DNA from: Dehalococcoidia bacterium
Lineage (GTDB): Bacteria > Chloroflexota > Dehalococcoidia > SM23-28-2 > HRBIN24
Assembly: GCA_025062275.1 (NCBI GenBank)
Contig: JANXAP010000018.1
Coordinates: forward strand, 62,001 to 126,000
Length of the DNA stretch: 64,000 bases
Reading direction: 5' to 3'
The position numbers and the translations under genes are program-made. Positions 15,979-26,569 of this stretch are shown one piece after another (positions within the stretch are counted from its first letter, which is position 1; every line of letters begins with the position of its first letter). The notes below the pieces were generated by a model that was given only the letters and a program-made list of their open reading frames with translations, had not been told where the DNA came from and searched no databases.

Positions 15979-16042
15979 GTCATGTCGGAGAGGGCTGGCC
16001 CTGGGGGGCCGGCAGGCCGGAGCGGCGGGGGCCGCAGGGCGG

Positions 16043-16071
16043 TTGGCCATAGGCCCTGGTTGTGATACAAT
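16043..16071 (+). promoter_or_regulatory. Putative promoter of the ATP synthase operon
   Basis: TTGGCC, 17 bp, TACAAT (16066-16071), 31 bp before the first gene. The -35 is weak; the -10 is good. Confidence 0.5.
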
Positions 16072-16101
16072 TCACGCGACGGGAAGGGGGAGGCGATAGA
16101 G

Positions 16102-16332
16102 TTGGGACGCCTCCCCCCCAGCGTGCGCCTGATCGGCATTGGCTGGTACGTGGCACTCTGCATCGGGCTGGGAGCGGGTCTGGGGGCCTTCCTGGACGAT
16201 AGGTTGGACACCCGCCCGCTCCTCACCATGCTGGGCCTCTTCTCGGGCCTGGCACTCGCCTTCTGGGGAGGCATCCGCATGCTCCTGGACCTGATACGGG
16301 CCAGCGGGCCCAAGGGGCGCAAGGGCCCATGA
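16102..16332 (+). CDS. atpZ: AtpZ/AtpI-like F1Fo-ATPase accessory membrane protein
   Basis: 76 residues starting TTG behind a GGGGGAGG site. Two transmembrane helices (about 9-31 and 39-62) joined by a short acidic loop, DDRLDT, then a basic cytoplasmic tail. This size and topology, and the position directly before atpB, match the AtpZ/AtpI family (putative F0F1-ATPase assembly or Mg/Ca transport subunit). Overlaps atpB by ATGA. Symbol given by family and position; sequence identity in this family is always low. Confidence 0.7.
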   Translation: MGRLPPSVRLIGIGWYVALCIGLGAGLGAFLDDRLDTRPLLTMLGLFSGLALAFWGGIRMLLDLIRASGPKGRKGP

Positions 16333-17444
16333 GGGGCAGACTACTGGTGCTGGGGGCCATCGCCCTGGCGGGCGTGGGCTTCATCTTCCTGCGCGGCCCC
16401 AGCCCCCACATCCAGATCCGCCCCGAGGTGTTGGCCGATTTCGGCCTGGTGAAGATCACCAACACCATGGTCACCTCGTGGGTGGTGGTGCTGCTGATGG
16501 TGGGCACCGTCTTCCTCCTCACTCGGCGGTGGGAGTTGGTGCCCCGGGGTGCTCAGAACTTCATCGAGGCAGTCATCGAGGCCTTCTACAACCTGGTGAC
16601 GGGCGTGGCTGGCGAGAAGAACGGTCGCCGCTTCTTCCCCGTCGTTGCCACCATCTTCTTCTTCATCCTCTTCGCCAACTGGTTCGCCCTGACGCCTCTC
16701 TTCAACGTCGTTGGCCTGGTGAAGCAGGTACCTTCGGAGGCGGTGGCGGAGCACCCGGAGGGCAAGGTCTTCGTGATGGACAAAGTGGACGTGGGGCCGC
16801 TGCCGGTGGGCCTCGTGCCCTTCCCGGGGCTCGGCCAGTGGCAGGGGGAGGCTATTGAGCTGGGCGAGCCGGGGGCGCAGGAGGAGGTCCGCCATGCCGA
16901 GGAGGAAGGCAAGCTGGTGGGCGAGTTCCTGCCCTTCCTGCGTAGCATGAACACCGACGTCAACATGCCCCTGGCGCTGGCCCTGGCAGCAACCATCGCC
17001 GTGGAGTACTGGGGCATTACCGCCCTGGGGCTGGGCACCTATGCTGGCAAGTTCTTCAACTTCGGGCGTCTGGTGCGCGGCATCGTTTCGTTCAGGCCGT
17101 CGCTGGTGTTCGAGGGCGTCATAGATGCTTTCGTGGGCGTCCTCGAGCTCTTTTCGGAGATCATCCGCATCATCAGCTTCACCTTCCGTCTCTTCGGCAA
17201 TATGTTCGCCGGAGAGGTGGTCATCCTCATGTTCACCTTCCTGACGCCCCTGCTGCTTACGCTGCCCTTCTATGGCCTCGAATTGTTCGTCGGCGTGATC
17301 CAGGCTTTCATTTTCGCGATCCTGACCCTGGTTTTCGGGATGGCAGCCGTCTCCCATGGCGCTCACGAGGCTGGGGAGCACGCGGCTGGCCATGCTGGCC
17401 ATGTCGAGGAAGCAACGGCCGTAGCTGGCCACACATCAAGCTAG
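16329..17444 (+). CDS. atpB: F1Fo ATP synthase subunit a
   Basis: 371 residues, much longer than the usual 240-270. The essential Arg is in ISFTFRLFGNMFAGE, and the last two helices are clear. Two additions stand out. First is a hydrophilic, acidic insertion between early membrane segments (about residues 135-200) rich in Glu, Gly and Pro. Second is a His- and Ala-rich C-terminal tail (last ~30 residues, with HGAHEAGEHAAGHAGH). Subunit a forms the proton half-channels against the c-ring. The extensions should not touch the conserved channel, but the tail could bind metal or be surface-exposed. Confidence 0.93.
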   Translation: MRGRLLVLGAIALAGVGFIFLRGPSPHIQIRPEVLADFGLVKITNTMVTSWVVVLLMVGTVFLLTRRWELVPRGAQNFIEAVIEAFYNLVTGVAGEKNGRRFFPVVATIFFFILFANWFALTPLFNVVGLVKQVPSEAVAEHPEGKVFVMDKVDVGPLPVGLVPFPGLGQWQGEAIELGEPGAQEEVRHAEEEGKLVGEFLPFLRSMNTDVNMPLALALAATIAVEYWGITALGLGTYAGKFFNFGRLVRGIVSFRPSLVFEGVIDAFVGVLELFSEIIRIISFTFRLFGNMFAGEVVILMFTFLTPLLLTLPFYGLELFVGVIQAFIFAILTLVFGMAAVSHGAHEAGEHAAGHAGHVEEATAVAGHTSS

Positions 17445-17456
17445 AGGAGGTGTTCC

Positions 17457-17765
17457 ATGGACCTGTTCCTGGCTGTTCTGCCGCCGGTAGTGGAGGCCCT
17501 GCGGGCCGCCGCCCAGGAGCAGACAAACATGGCCTTCACCGACGAAGGTCTGCGTTTCCTGGCGGCGGGCATGTCCATAGCCTTTGGCGTCATTGCGCCC
17601 GCCCTGGCCATCGGTAACCTCGTCGGGAAGGCCATGGAGGCCCTGGGCCGCAACCCTGAGGCCCAGCCGGCCATCCAGACCAACATGATCCTGGGCCTCG
17701 CTTTCGCGGAGGCGCTGGGCATTTACGCCCTGGTCACCGCCGTCATGATCGGCTTCGTGTTCTAG
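17457..17765 (+). CDS. atpE: F1Fo ATP synthase subunit c
   Basis: 102 residues, two-helix hairpin preceded by a roughly 25-residue N-terminal extension not found in short c subunits. The polar loop is RNPEAQ (65-70), and the ion-carrying carboxylate is Glu85 in LAFAEALGIYALV. No Gln/Ser/Thr sodium signature accompanies it (AEA rather than ES/ET), so proton coupling is inferred. Helix 1 is Ala-rich (AAGMSIAFGVIAPALAIG) with fewer Gly than the usual GxGxGxG. The N-terminal extension may be a cleaved or membrane-inserting segment. Confidence 0.93.
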   Translation: MDLFLAVLPPVVEALRAAAQEQTNMAFTDEGLRFLAAGMSIAFGVIAPALAIGNLVGKAMEALGRNPEAQPAIQTNMILGLAFAEALGIYALVTAVMIGFVF

Positions 17766-17783
17766 CTCTGGGGGTGTGAGGCG

Positions 17784-18329
17784 ATGCCCTTCCTGGCCGG
17801 CATCACCGAGGGGCTGAAGGCGCTGGGCATCAACCTGCCCAGCCTTCTGGCCCAGCTGGTCAACTTCACCGTCCTGCTGGTAGTGCTCTACTTCCTGGCC
17901 TACAAGCCGGTGCTGCGGCTGCTGGACGAGCGGCGTCGGCGCATTCAGGAAGGGCTACAGGCCTCGGAGGAGGCCAAGCGGCGGTTGGCCGAGGCCGAGC
18001 AGGAGGTGAAGGCCCAGCTGGACCGGGCGCGCCAGGAGTCCCAGGCCCTCATCTCCCAGGCCCAGCAGGTGGCGGCCCGCATCCAGGAGGAGGCCCGCGC
18101 TCAGGCCCGGCAGGAAGCGGAGCAGCTGCTGGCCCGCGCCCGCAGCGAGATAGAGATGGAGCGGGACGCCGCCATCGCCCAGCTGCGGCGAGAGTTCGCC
18201 GACCTGACCATCCGCGCCGCCGAGAGGGTCATTCGCCGCTCGCTCGACCGTGAGGCGCATCGTCGCCTCATCGAGGAGACGCTGGCCGAGGCGCCCCTCG
18301 GCGACGGGGGAGGGGACAGAGGGGCGTGA
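17784..18329 (+). CDS. atpF: F1Fo ATP synthase subunit b
   Basis: 181 residues. One N-terminal membrane span (about 21-40, LLAQLVNFTVLLVVLYFLAYKP) is followed by a long charged coiled coil (40-170) rich in Ala, Glu, Arg and Gln, with RRRIQEGLQASEEAKRRLAEAE. The conserved ERVIRRSLD region near the end contacts delta. It is the peripheral stalk, holding F1 against rotation. Its stop overlaps the atpH start as GTGA, so translation is coupled. Confidence 0.93.
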   Translation: MPFLAGITEGLKALGINLPSLLAQLVNFTVLLVVLYFLAYKPVLRLLDERRRRIQEGLQASEEAKRRLAEAEQEVKAQLDRARQESQALISQAQQVAARIQEEARAQARQEAEQLLARARSEIEMERDAAIAQLRREFADLTIRAAERVIRRSLDREAHRRLIEETLAEAPLGDGGGDRGA

Positions 18330-18865
18330 TCCGCAAGGCCGCTGCCAAACGCTATGCCGAGGCCGTCCTGCAGCTCGCCAAGGAGAAGGGGCGGCTGGAG
18401 GAGTGGGCCGAGCAGCTGGACTTCATCGCCCGGGTGCTGGGCCATCCGGAGGTAGCCGAGGCCCTGGACAACGCCCGCTTGCCCGTGGCCCAGAAGCTGC
18501 GCATCCTGGAGGAGTACCTGGTGGGCCTGGACCCCCTGGTGCTCAACCTGGCCAAGCTGCTGGTGGCCCGGGGGCGCGCCCACCTGGCCGGCGACATCGC
18601 CGAGGCCTACCGGGAGCTGGCCGACGAGGAGCGGGGCATCGTCCACGCCCACGTCACCACCGCCGTCCCCCTGAGCGAGGAGGAGAAGCAGGCCCTGGTC
18701 AGGCGCCTGGAGGAGGCCACCGGCCGCAAGGTGGTGCTCCACGACCAGGTGGACGAGGGCATCATCGGCGGGATGGTGATCCGCATCGGCGACCGCCTGA
18801 TCGACGGCAGCACCAGGAGCCAGCTTATGGCCCTGCGGCGCCAGCTAGAGGAGGCCCGCGCCTAG
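18326..18865 (+). CDS. atpH: F1Fo ATP synthase subunit delta
   Basis: 179 residues, start GTG within the atpF stop. Begins [18 protein letters not shown], the family's N-terminal helix. Ends with the conserved strand [26 protein letters not shown], which closes the C-terminal domain. It links the top of the alpha3beta3 head to subunit b. Length is normal. Confidence 0.94.
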   Translation: MIRKAAAKRYAEAVLQLAKEKGRLEEWAEQLDFIARVLGHPEVAEALDNARLPVAQKLRILEEYLVGLDPLVLNLAKLLVARGRAHLAGDIAEAYRELADEERGIVHAHVTTAVPLSEEEKQALVRRLEEATGRKVVLHDQVDEGIIGGMVIRIGDRLIDGSTRSQLMALRRQLEEARA

Positions 18866-18887
18866 GGGGCAAGGAGGAAGGGTAAGC

Positions 18888-20399
18888 ATGGCTGTAAGGC
18901 CCGACGAGATAGCCTCCATCATTCGCCAGCAGATCGAGCAGTTCACCGCCGGGGTCACCGCCACCGACGTGGGGGTGGTAGTGGAGGCGGGCGACGGCAT
19001 CGCCCGCATCTACGGCCTGCGCAACTGCATGTACAACGAGGTGCTGGAGTTCGAGAACGGCACCCTGGGCCTGGCCCTCAACCTGGAAGAGGACACGGTG
19101 GGGGCCATCGTCCTCGGGGAATACATCCACATCAAGGAAGGCGACCAGGTACGCACCACCGGCCGCATCATCGAGGTCCCGGTGGGAGACGGGCTTCTGG
19201 GACGGGTGGTGGACCCCCTGGGGCGGCCCCTGGACGGCAAGGGCCCCGTCCGCTATGAGCGCACCCGGCCGGTGGAGCGCATCGCCCCCAACGTGGTGGT
19301 GCGCCAGAGCGTCGACACCCCGGTGCACACGGGCATCAAGGCCATCGACGCCATGATCCCCATCGGCCGCGGCCAGCGAGAGCTCATCATCGGCGACCGC
19401 TTCACCGGCAAGACAGCCATCTGTCTGGACACCATCATCGCCCAGAAGGGTGGAGACCTGCTGTGTATCTATGTGGCCATCGGCCAGCAGGCCTCCAAGG
19501 TGGCCGAGGTGGTGGCCACGCTGGAGGAGCACGGGGCCATGGAGCACACCATCGTGGTGGCGGCCAACGCCTCCGACCCGGCCGCCCTCCAGTATCTGGC
19601 CCCCTACGCCGGCTGCGCCATGGGCGAGGAGTTCATGGAACAGGGCAGGGATGCCCTCATCGTCTATGACGACCTGACGCGACACGCCTGGGCCTACCGT
19701 CAGATGTCGCTGCTGCTGCGGCGTCCCCCAGGCCGCGAGGCCTACCCGGGCGACGTGTTCTACCTGCACTCGCGGCTGCTGGAGCGCGCGGCCAAGCTGG
19801 CGCCTGAATACGGCGGCGGCTCCCTGACGGCCCTGCCCATCATCGAGACCCAGGCAGGCGACATCTCGGCCTATATCCCCACCAACGTCATCTCCATCAC
19901 CGACGGCCAGATCTATCTGGAGACGGACCTTTTCAACGCCGGCATCCGCCCGGCCATCAACGCTGGTCTGTCGGTATCGCGGGTGGGGGGTGCTGCCCAG
20001 ACGCGGGCCATGCGCCGGGTGGCAGGAGGCCTGCGCCTCTCCCTGGCCCAGTACCGCGAGCTGGCCGCCTTCGCCCAGTTCGGCACCGGCGAGCTGGACG
20101 TGGCCACCCGCCGCCAGCTGGAGCGGGGCCAGCGCCTAACGGAGGTGCTGAAACAGCCCCAGTTCCAGCCCCAGAAGCTCTGGCAGGAGGTCACCATCAT
20201 CTACTGCGGCATCCACGGCTTCCTGGACGATGTCCCTGTGGCCAAGGTGCGCGACTTCGAGGCCGCCTTCCACCGCTTCCTGGAGGCCCAGCATCCGGAC
20301 ATCGTGCGGGGCATCGAGGAGAGCAAGGACCTGACCCCGGAGATGGAGGAGAAGCTGCGGGAGGCCATCCGCCAGTTCAAGGAGACGGTGCCCTACTGA
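18888..20399 (+). CDS. atpA: F1 ATP synthase subunit alpha
   Basis: 503 residues, normal length. Non-catalytic nucleotide-binding P-loop GDRFTGKT at residues 169-176, where nearly all alpha subunits have GDRQTGKT, so Phe172 replaces Gln. The following [12 protein letters not shown] also differs from the common GQKASTV. The [17 protein letters not shown] segment with the arginine finger is intact (usual PAVNPGISVSRVG wording is altered). The N-terminal amphipathic helix that binds delta is present ([13 protein letters not shown]). Confidence 0.95.
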   Translation: MAVRPDEIASIIRQQIEQFTAGVTATDVGVVVEAGDGIARIYGLRNCMYNEVLEFENGTLGLALNLEEDTVGAIVLGEYIHIKEGDQVRTTGRIIEVPVGDGLLGRVVDPLGRPLDGKGPVRYERTRPVERIAPNVVVRQSVDTPVHTGIKAIDAMIPIGRGQRELIIGDRFTGKTAICLDTIIAQKGGDLLCIYVAIGQQASKVAEVVATLEEHGAMEHTIVVAANASDPAALQYLAPYAGCAMGEEFMEQGRDALIVYDDLTRHAWAYRQMSLLLRRPPGREAYPGDVFYLHSRLLERAAKLAPEYGGGSLTALPIIETQAGDISAYIPTNVISITDGQIYLETDLFNAGIRPAINAGLSVSRVGGAAQTRAMRRVAGGLRLSLAQYRELAAFAQFGTGELDVATRRQLERGQRLTEVLKQPQFQPQKLWQEVTIIYCGIHGFLDDVPVAKVRDFEAAFHRFLEAQHPDIVRGIEESKDLTPEMEEKLREAIRQFKETVPY

Positions 20400-20409
20400 G
20401 GGGCAGGCC

Positions 20410-21288
20410 ATGCCCAGCCTGAGGCAGATAAGAAGGCGCATACGCAGCGTCCAGAACATCGCCAAGGTCACCAGGGCGATGGAGCTGGTGGCCGCTTCCA
20501 AGATGCGGCGCGCCCAGGCGGCCGCCCTGGCTGCCCGCCCCTACGCCGAGCGCATGCGTTGGGTCCTGGCCGACCTGGCCGAGACGGCCCACTTGCTGGA
20601 GCCAGAGCAGCTCCACCCCTTGCTGCGGCGCCGTCCCGAGGTGCGCACGGTGGAGGTGATATTCATCACCCCCGACCGCGGCCTGTGCGGCGGGCTGCCG
20701 GCCAACCTGAACCGTCGCGCGGCCCAGTTCTTGCTGGAGCTGGGCCGGCCGGCCCGCATCATCGCCGTGGGGCGTAAGGGGCGCGACTTCATGTTGCGCA
20801 GCGGCCAGAACGTGGTGGCGGAGTTCATCGGCCTCGGGGACCGGCCCGGTTACGATGACATCCTGCCCATCGCCCGCATCGCCATGGACGACTACGTCTC
20901 GGAGGCGGCCGACGAGGTGTACCTCCTCTACGCCCGTTTCGTGAGCACCTCCGTGCAGCGGCCCGAGGTCTTCAAGCTGCTGCCGGTGGAGCCGCCCACC
21001 GAGGCTGTCACCTGGCGCTACGACTACATATACGAGCCCGACCGGGAGTCGGTGCTGGCAGAGCTGCTGCCCCGTTACGTGGAGCGCCAGATATACGAGG
21101 CGGTGCTGGAGGCAGTCGCCAGCGAGCAGTCGGCGCGAATGGTGGCCATGCGCAACGCCACCGACAACGCCAACGGGCTCATCCGCGACCTGACGCTGCT
21201 CCTGAACAAGGTGCGGCAGGAAGTCATCACCAAGGAGCTGCTGGAGATCACGGCCGGGGTGGAGGCCCTCAAGGCCGCCACTGCCTAG
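20410..21288 (+). CDS. atpG: F1 ATP synthase subunit gamma
   Basis: 292 residues. The N-terminal coiled-coil helix MPSLRQIRRRIRSVQNIAKVTRAMELVAASKMRRAQ and the closing helix (NATDNANGLIRDLTLLLNKVRQEVITKELLEI) are both highly typical and form the rotor shaft. The middle Rossmann-like region includes ITPDRGLCGGLPANLNRRA. It turns inside alpha3beta3 and couples the c-ring to catalysis. Confidence 0.95.
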   Translation: MPSLRQIRRRIRSVQNIAKVTRAMELVAASKMRRAQAAALAARPYAERMRWVLADLAETAHLLEPEQLHPLLRRRPEVRTVEVIFITPDRGLCGGLPANLNRRAAQFLLELGRPARIIAVGRKGRDFMLRSGQNVVAEFIGLGDRPGYDDILPIARIAMDDYVSEAADEVYLLYARFVSTSVQRPEVFKLLPVEPPTEAVTWRYDYIYEPDRESVLAELLPRYVERQIYEAVLEAVASEQSARMVAMRNATDNANGLIRDLTLLLNKVRQEVITKELLEITAGVEALKAATA

Positions 21289-21310
21289 ACCAAGCAGGGA
21301 CGGGAGGTAA

Positions 21311-22732
<1,422 letters not shown>

Positions 22733-22745
22733 GGGGGACGACGGG

Positions 22746-23036
22746 ATGCCCCAGCGTCCGGCCCGAACCCTTCCCCGCCCCTTCTCCCTCCACTGGGGCA
22801 GCGGGCGTATCGTGGAGGAAGCCACATACGTGGGCCGCTACCACGAGCCGTCCCTGCAGCTGCTGGAGTTCGACGACGGTTCCCTGGCCCTGCGGTTCTG
22901 CTACTATGACCACGCAGGGCGGTTCCAGCGGAGCCCTCTCATCCTGGGGAGGGACGAGATAACGGGCCTGAGCGAGGCGCTGGCGCGGACGCCACGCCTG
23001 CGGGCGCTGCTGGAGGAGCTGGTCCGATGCCGTTGA
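22746..23036 (+). CDS. Small unknown protein encoded between atpD and atpC
   Basis: 96 residues; I do not recognise a family. A basic, Pro-rich N terminus is followed by a compact region likely to be beta-strands (RIVEEATYVGRYHEPSLQLLE, then GSLALRFCYYDHAGRFQRSPL) and a C-terminal helix (ITGLSEALARTPRLRALLEELV). No membrane segment and one Cys pair at most. It starts 13 bp after atpD and overlaps atpC by 10 bp, so it is clearly co-translated with the synthase. The frame is intact and matches local composition, so it is a real gene. A regulatory or assembly role is only a positional inference. Confidence 0.7.
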   Translation: MPQRPARTLPRPFSLHWGSGRIVEEATYVGRYHEPSLQLLEFDDGSLALRFCYYDHAGRFQRSPLILGRDEITGLSEALARTPRLRALLEELVRCR

Positions 23037-23452
23037 AGGTCGAGATCATCACGGCTGAGCGGGTGGTCTACACCGCCGAGGACGTGGACTCGGTCACCCT
23101 CCCCGGCGTCATGGGGGAGCTGACGGTGCTGCCCAAGCACGCCCCTCTCATGACCATGCTCCAGCCCGGCATCATGCGCATCGTCCGTCGTGGCCAGGAG
23201 GAAGAAATGGCCGTCCACGGCGGCTTCCTGGAGGTGATGGGCGACAGGGTGACAGTGTTGGCCGACGCCGCCGAGCGGGCCGAGGAGCTGGACGTGGAGC
23301 GTGCCGAGGCTGCCCGCCGTCGCGCCCAGGAGCGGCTGGCCCAGCGCCGGGCCGAGGCGGTGGACATGGCCATAGCCGAGGCGGCTCTGCGTCGCGCCCT
23401 GGTGCGCCTCAAGCTAGCCGAACGCGCCCGCCGCCGTCGCCCTGGCGCCTGA
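23027..23452 (+). CDS. atpC: F1 ATP synthase subunit epsilon
   Basis: 141 residues. N-terminal beta-sandwich: PLKVEIITAERVVYTAEDVDSVTLPGVMGELTVLPKHAP is the family hallmark (GE-x-TVLP-x-HAP). The C-terminal helical pair (about 85-138) is very Arg/Ala-rich. It sits at the base of the rotor with gamma and can inhibit hydrolysis. Overlaps the preceding unknown gene; murA follows 10 bp later in the same direction. Confidence 0.95.
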   Translation: MPLKVEIITAERVVYTAEDVDSVTLPGVMGELTVLPKHAPLMTMLQPGIMRIVRRGQEEEMAVHGGFLEVMGDRVTVLADAAERAEELDVERAEAARRRAQERLAQRRAEAVDMAIAEAALRRALVRLKLAERARRRRPGA

Positions 23453-23462
23453 AGGTCGCATC

Positions 23463-24755
23463 ATGCCTCCCCCTGCCACTGGCGCCAAGGAGCGGACCAG
23501 CAGCCGCTTCCTCATCGATGGGGGGCAACCCCTGAGGGGCGCCGTCGATGTCTCCGGGTCCAAGAACGCCGCCCTGGGGGCCATGGCCGCTGCCCTCCTC
23601 ACCGCCGACGACTGCTACATCGAGAACGTCCCCGATATAGGCGACGTCCGCTTCATGGCCGATGTCTTGCGCAGCCTGGGAGCGAGGGTGGAATGGACGG
23701 GGCCGGGAGTCCTGCGCATCAACGCCGCCAGCGTGCACACCTTCGCGCCGCCCAGCGAGCTGGTGGCCAACCTCCGTGGCAGCTTTCTGGTGATGGGTGC
23801 CCTGCTGGGGCGTTTCGGGCGGGCTGCCTGCGCCCCGCCCGGTGGGGACGTCATCGGCCAGCGGCCCATAGACGTGCACCTGAAGGGCTTCGAAATGCTG
23901 GGCGCCCGTGTCTGGCGGGAAGAGGAGAAGTTCGTCGCCGAGGCCCGCCAGCTCAGGGGTGCCCGCATCTTCCTGGACTACCCCAGTGTCCTGGGCACAC
24001 AGAATCTGATGCTGGCGGCCGTCACTGCCCCGGGCCGCACCGTCATCGTCAACGCCGCCTGTGAGCCGGAGGTGTCAGCCCTGGCCGAGATGCTGGTAGG
24101 CATGGGGGCCCGCATCCGGGGGGCCGGCACCCATACCATCGAGATAGAGGGGGTGCCTCAGCTGCGGGGAACGACCCACCGCAACATCCCCGACCGCATC
24201 GAGGCGGGCACCTTCGCCATCGCCGCCGCCATCACCGGCGGCGAGGTGGAGGTGCGGGGCCTGGTGCCCCAGCACCTCTGGTCCCTCATCCAGAAGCTGC
24301 AAGAGGCGGGTGTGGAGGTGGAGGAGGGTGAGTCCTGGCTGAGGGTGCGGGGCACTCGTCCCCTGCGGGCCGTCACCGTCCAGGCCCTGCCCTACCCGGG
24401 GCTGGCCACCGACCTTCAGGCTCCCATGGCTGCCCTGCTCACCCAGGCCGAGGGCGTCAGCTACGTGCACGAGCGGGTGTTCGAGAACCGCCTGCTGTAT
24501 GTGGCCGAGTTGCGCAAGATGGGCGCCGAGGTAGTCACCACCGGCACCACTACGGCCATCATCGCCGGGCCGACCCCGCTGCTGGGTGCCTGGGTACGGG
24601 CGCTGGACGTCAGGGCGGGCGCAGCCCTGGTCCTGGCAGGCCTGGCTGCCCATGGTCGAACGGAGATCACCGACATTTACCACGTGGACAGGGGATACGA
24701 GCGCATCGACGAGAAGCTGAACGCCCTCGGCGCCCGCATCCAGCGGGTGGATTAG
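23463..24755 (+). CDS. murA: UDP-N-acetylglucosamine 1-carboxyvinyltransferase, Asp-type
   Basis: 430 residues. First committed step of peptidoglycan synthesis, transferring enolpyruvate from PEP. Motifs: [21 protein letters not shown] (Lys22-type lysine and Asn), [46 protein letters not shown]. The active-site loop reads [13 protein letters not shown], so the residue equivalent to E. coli Cys115 is Asp129 (codon 23847-23849). Asp at this position is known from mycobacterial and chlamydial MurA and makes those enzymes insensitive to fosfomycin. Co-directional with the atp operon. Confidence 0.94.
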   Translation: MPPPATGAKERTSSRFLIDGGQPLRGAVDVSGSKNAALGAMAAALLTADDCYIENVPDIGDVRFMADVLRSLGARVEWTGPGVLRINAASVHTFAPPSELVANLRGSFLVMGALLGRFGRAACAPPGGDVIGQRPIDVHLKGFEMLGARVWREEEKFVAEARQLRGARIFLDYPSVLGTQNLMLAAVTAPGRTVIVNAACEPEVSALAEMLVGMGARIRGAGTHTIEIEGVPQLRGTTHRNIPDRIEAGTFAIAAAITGGEVEVRGLVPQHLWSLIQKLQEAGVEVEEGESWLRVRGTRPLRAVTVQALPYPGLATDLQAPMAALLTQAEGVSYVHERVFENRLLYVAELRKMGAEVVTTGTTTAIIAGPTPLLGAWVRALDVRAGAALVLAGLAAHGRTEITDIYHVDRGYERIDEKLNALGARIQRVD

Positions 24756-24838
24756 GGACGGCCGTTAGGGCATCATGGGAGAGGCCGCCGAAGGCGTGGC
24801 CGCATCACAGACTCCATGCGGGGGAGAAGGGGGTTGCC

Positions 24839-25867
24839 GTGCTAGGTAAGCAACTGGGCGTGGACCTGGGCACCGCCAACGTCCTGGTATACGTGAAGGG
24901 GCGGGGCATCGTCATCAACGAGCCGTCCATCGTGGCCGTGGCCCGCCAGAACAACACCATCGTGGCGGTGGGTAGCGAGGCTGCCGAGATGGAGGGCCGC
25001 ACCCCCGAGGCTATACAGGTCATCCGTCCCATGCGCCACGGCGTCATCGCCGACTATCTGACCACCGAGGCCATGCTTCGCTACCTCATCGCCAAGGCGG
25101 TGGGACGCCTGTCCTTCGTCAAGCCGGAGGTGGTGGTCTGCGCCCCGGTGGGGGCGACGGGGGTGGAACGGCGGGCGGTGCAGGAGGCGTGCGAGGCGGC
25201 CGGCGCCCGTCGGCCGGTCCACGTCATACCGGAGCCTCTGGCCGCTGCCCTGGGTGCCCACATACCCATCGACTCCCCCCAGGGCCACATGGTGGTGGAC
25301 ATAGGCGGCGGCCGCACCGAGGCGGCCATCATTTCCCTCTACGGCATCGTCGTCAGCGAGTCGGTGCGGGTGGCCGGCGACCGTCTGGACGAGGCCATCG
25401 CCAACCACGTCAAGCGTCGGCACAACCTCATCATCGGCGAACGCACAGCCGAAGAGGTCAAGATCGCCCTGGGGTCGGCCCTGCCCCTGGAGGAGGAGCT
25501 GACTATGGAAGTGCGGGGCCGGGACCAGATCACCGGCCTGCCCCGCACCGTGACCATCACCTCCAGCGAGGTCTGTCAGGCGCTGCAGGAGCCTCTACAG
25601 GCCATCCTGGGCGCCATTCGCTCCGTCTTCGAGCGGACTCCCCCCGAGCTGGTATCGGACATCATCGACCACGGCATCGTGCTGGTGGGCGGAGGCGCCC
25701 TATTGCGCAACCTGGACCGTCTCATCACCCAGGTCGTCGGCATTCCCTGCTATGTGGCCGAAAACCCCCTCACCTGCGTGGCCATGGGTGCCGGGGTGGC
25801 CCTGGAGTATCTCGACCTGATCAAGCGGGCCATGCCGCCGGAAGAGGAGTGGGCGGTGGCCTTCTAG
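24839..25867 (+). CDS. mreB: Rod-shape-determining actin homologue MreB
   Basis: 342 residues starting GTG behind GGGGGAGAAGGGG. Actin-fold motifs: LGVDLGTANVLVY (phosphate 1), MVVDIGGGRTEAAIISL (phosphate 2), and VLVGGGALLRNLDRLI (adenosine). It polymerises under the membrane to guide cell-wall synthesis. No mreC or mreD follows; the adjacent rex gene is convergent with 5 bp between stops. Together with murA it indicates a peptidoglycan-containing, probably rod-shaped cell. A Mbl paralogue cannot be excluded. Confidence 0.92.
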   Translation: MLGKQLGVDLGTANVLVYVKGRGIVINEPSIVAVARQNNTIVAVGSEAAEMEGRTPEAIQVIRPMRHGVIADYLTTEAMLRYLIAKAVGRLSFVKPEVVVCAPVGATGVERRAVQEACEAAGARRPVHVIPEPLAAALGAHIPIDSPQGHMVVDIGGGRTEAAIISLYGIVVSESVRVAGDRLDEAIANHVKRRHNLIIGERTAEEVKIALGSALPLEEELTMEVRGRDQITGLPRTVTITSSEVCQALQEPLQAILGAIRSVFERTPPELVSDIIDHGIVLVGGGALLRNLDRLITQVVGIPCYVAENPLTCVAMGAGVALEYLDLIKRAMPPEEEWAVAF

Positions 25868-25872
25868 GGCCG

Positions 25873-26526
25873 CTACTTGGCCGCCTGGGCGTTGCTCACC
25901 TGGCGCAGGTAGTAGGTCATGCTCTGCAGGGCCAGCACCGGGTCCACCCGCCGTATCTGGACGCCCCTGGGGACGCGGGCAGCGATGGGCGCATAGTTGA
26001 GGATGGCCCGCACGCCAGCCCGCACCAGCCGGTCGATGACCTCCTGGGCCACCACCGCTGGCACAGCCACGATGCCTATCTCCACCGGCTCGCGGGCCAG
26101 CACCTCCTCCAGCTCGCTGACATCGCGCACCGTCAGCCCGTTGACCTCCTGGCCTACTATGCGGGGGTCGGCGTCGAAGGCGTGGACGATGCGGAAGCCC
26201 TGAGGTGCGAACCCCTCGTACTGGACGATGGCCCTGCCCAGACGGCCCACGCCCACCAGGGCCATGCGCCACTGCCTGTCCAGCCCCAGTATCTGGCGCA
26301 GGGCTGAGAGCAGCGTCTGGACGTTGTAGCCGCGCCCCTGCTTGCCGAAGCGACCGAAATAGCTCAGGTCTTTGCGGATCTGGGCCGGCGTCACCCCCAG
26401 GCGCTGTCCGAGCTCCTGCGAGCTGACCACTTCCCTGCCTTCCTGGGCCAGCGCCTCCAGCACGCGCGCGTAAAGCGGTAAGCGTTCGATGACGACCGGC
26501 GGTATCTCCACGGCCTTTTTCCCCAC
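25873..26526 (-). CDS. rex: Redox-sensing transcriptional repressor Rex
   Basis: About 217 residues. N-terminal winged helix: IPPVVIERLPLYARVLEALAQEG, then SSQELGQRLGVTPAQIRKDLSYFGRFGKQGRGYNV. C-terminal Rossmann domain with VGVGRLGRAIVQYEGF and AFDADP, binding NADH. Rex lifts repression of fermentative and respiratory genes when NADH/NAD rises. I prefer GTG 26526 (GGGAG just upstream); a longer frame begins at TTG 26577, but that codon lies between the -10 box and the predicted start point. GTG 26511 is also possible. Convergent with mreB. Confidence 0.9.
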   Translation of the reverse strand: MGKKAVEIPPVVIERLPLYARVLEALAQEGREVVSSQELGQRLGVTPAQIRKDLSYFGRFGKQGRGYNVQTLLSALRQILGLDRQWRMALVGVGRLGRAIVQYEGFAPQGFRIVHAFDADPRIVGQEVNGLTVRDVSELEEVLAREPVEIGIVAVPAVVAQEVIDRLVRAGVRAILNYAPIAARVPRGVQIRRVDPVLALQSMTYYLRQVSNAQAAK

Positions 26527-26569
26527 CAGCTCCCAGAGGGATTCCCGAGCTGTGGCCGTCGCAGAATGC

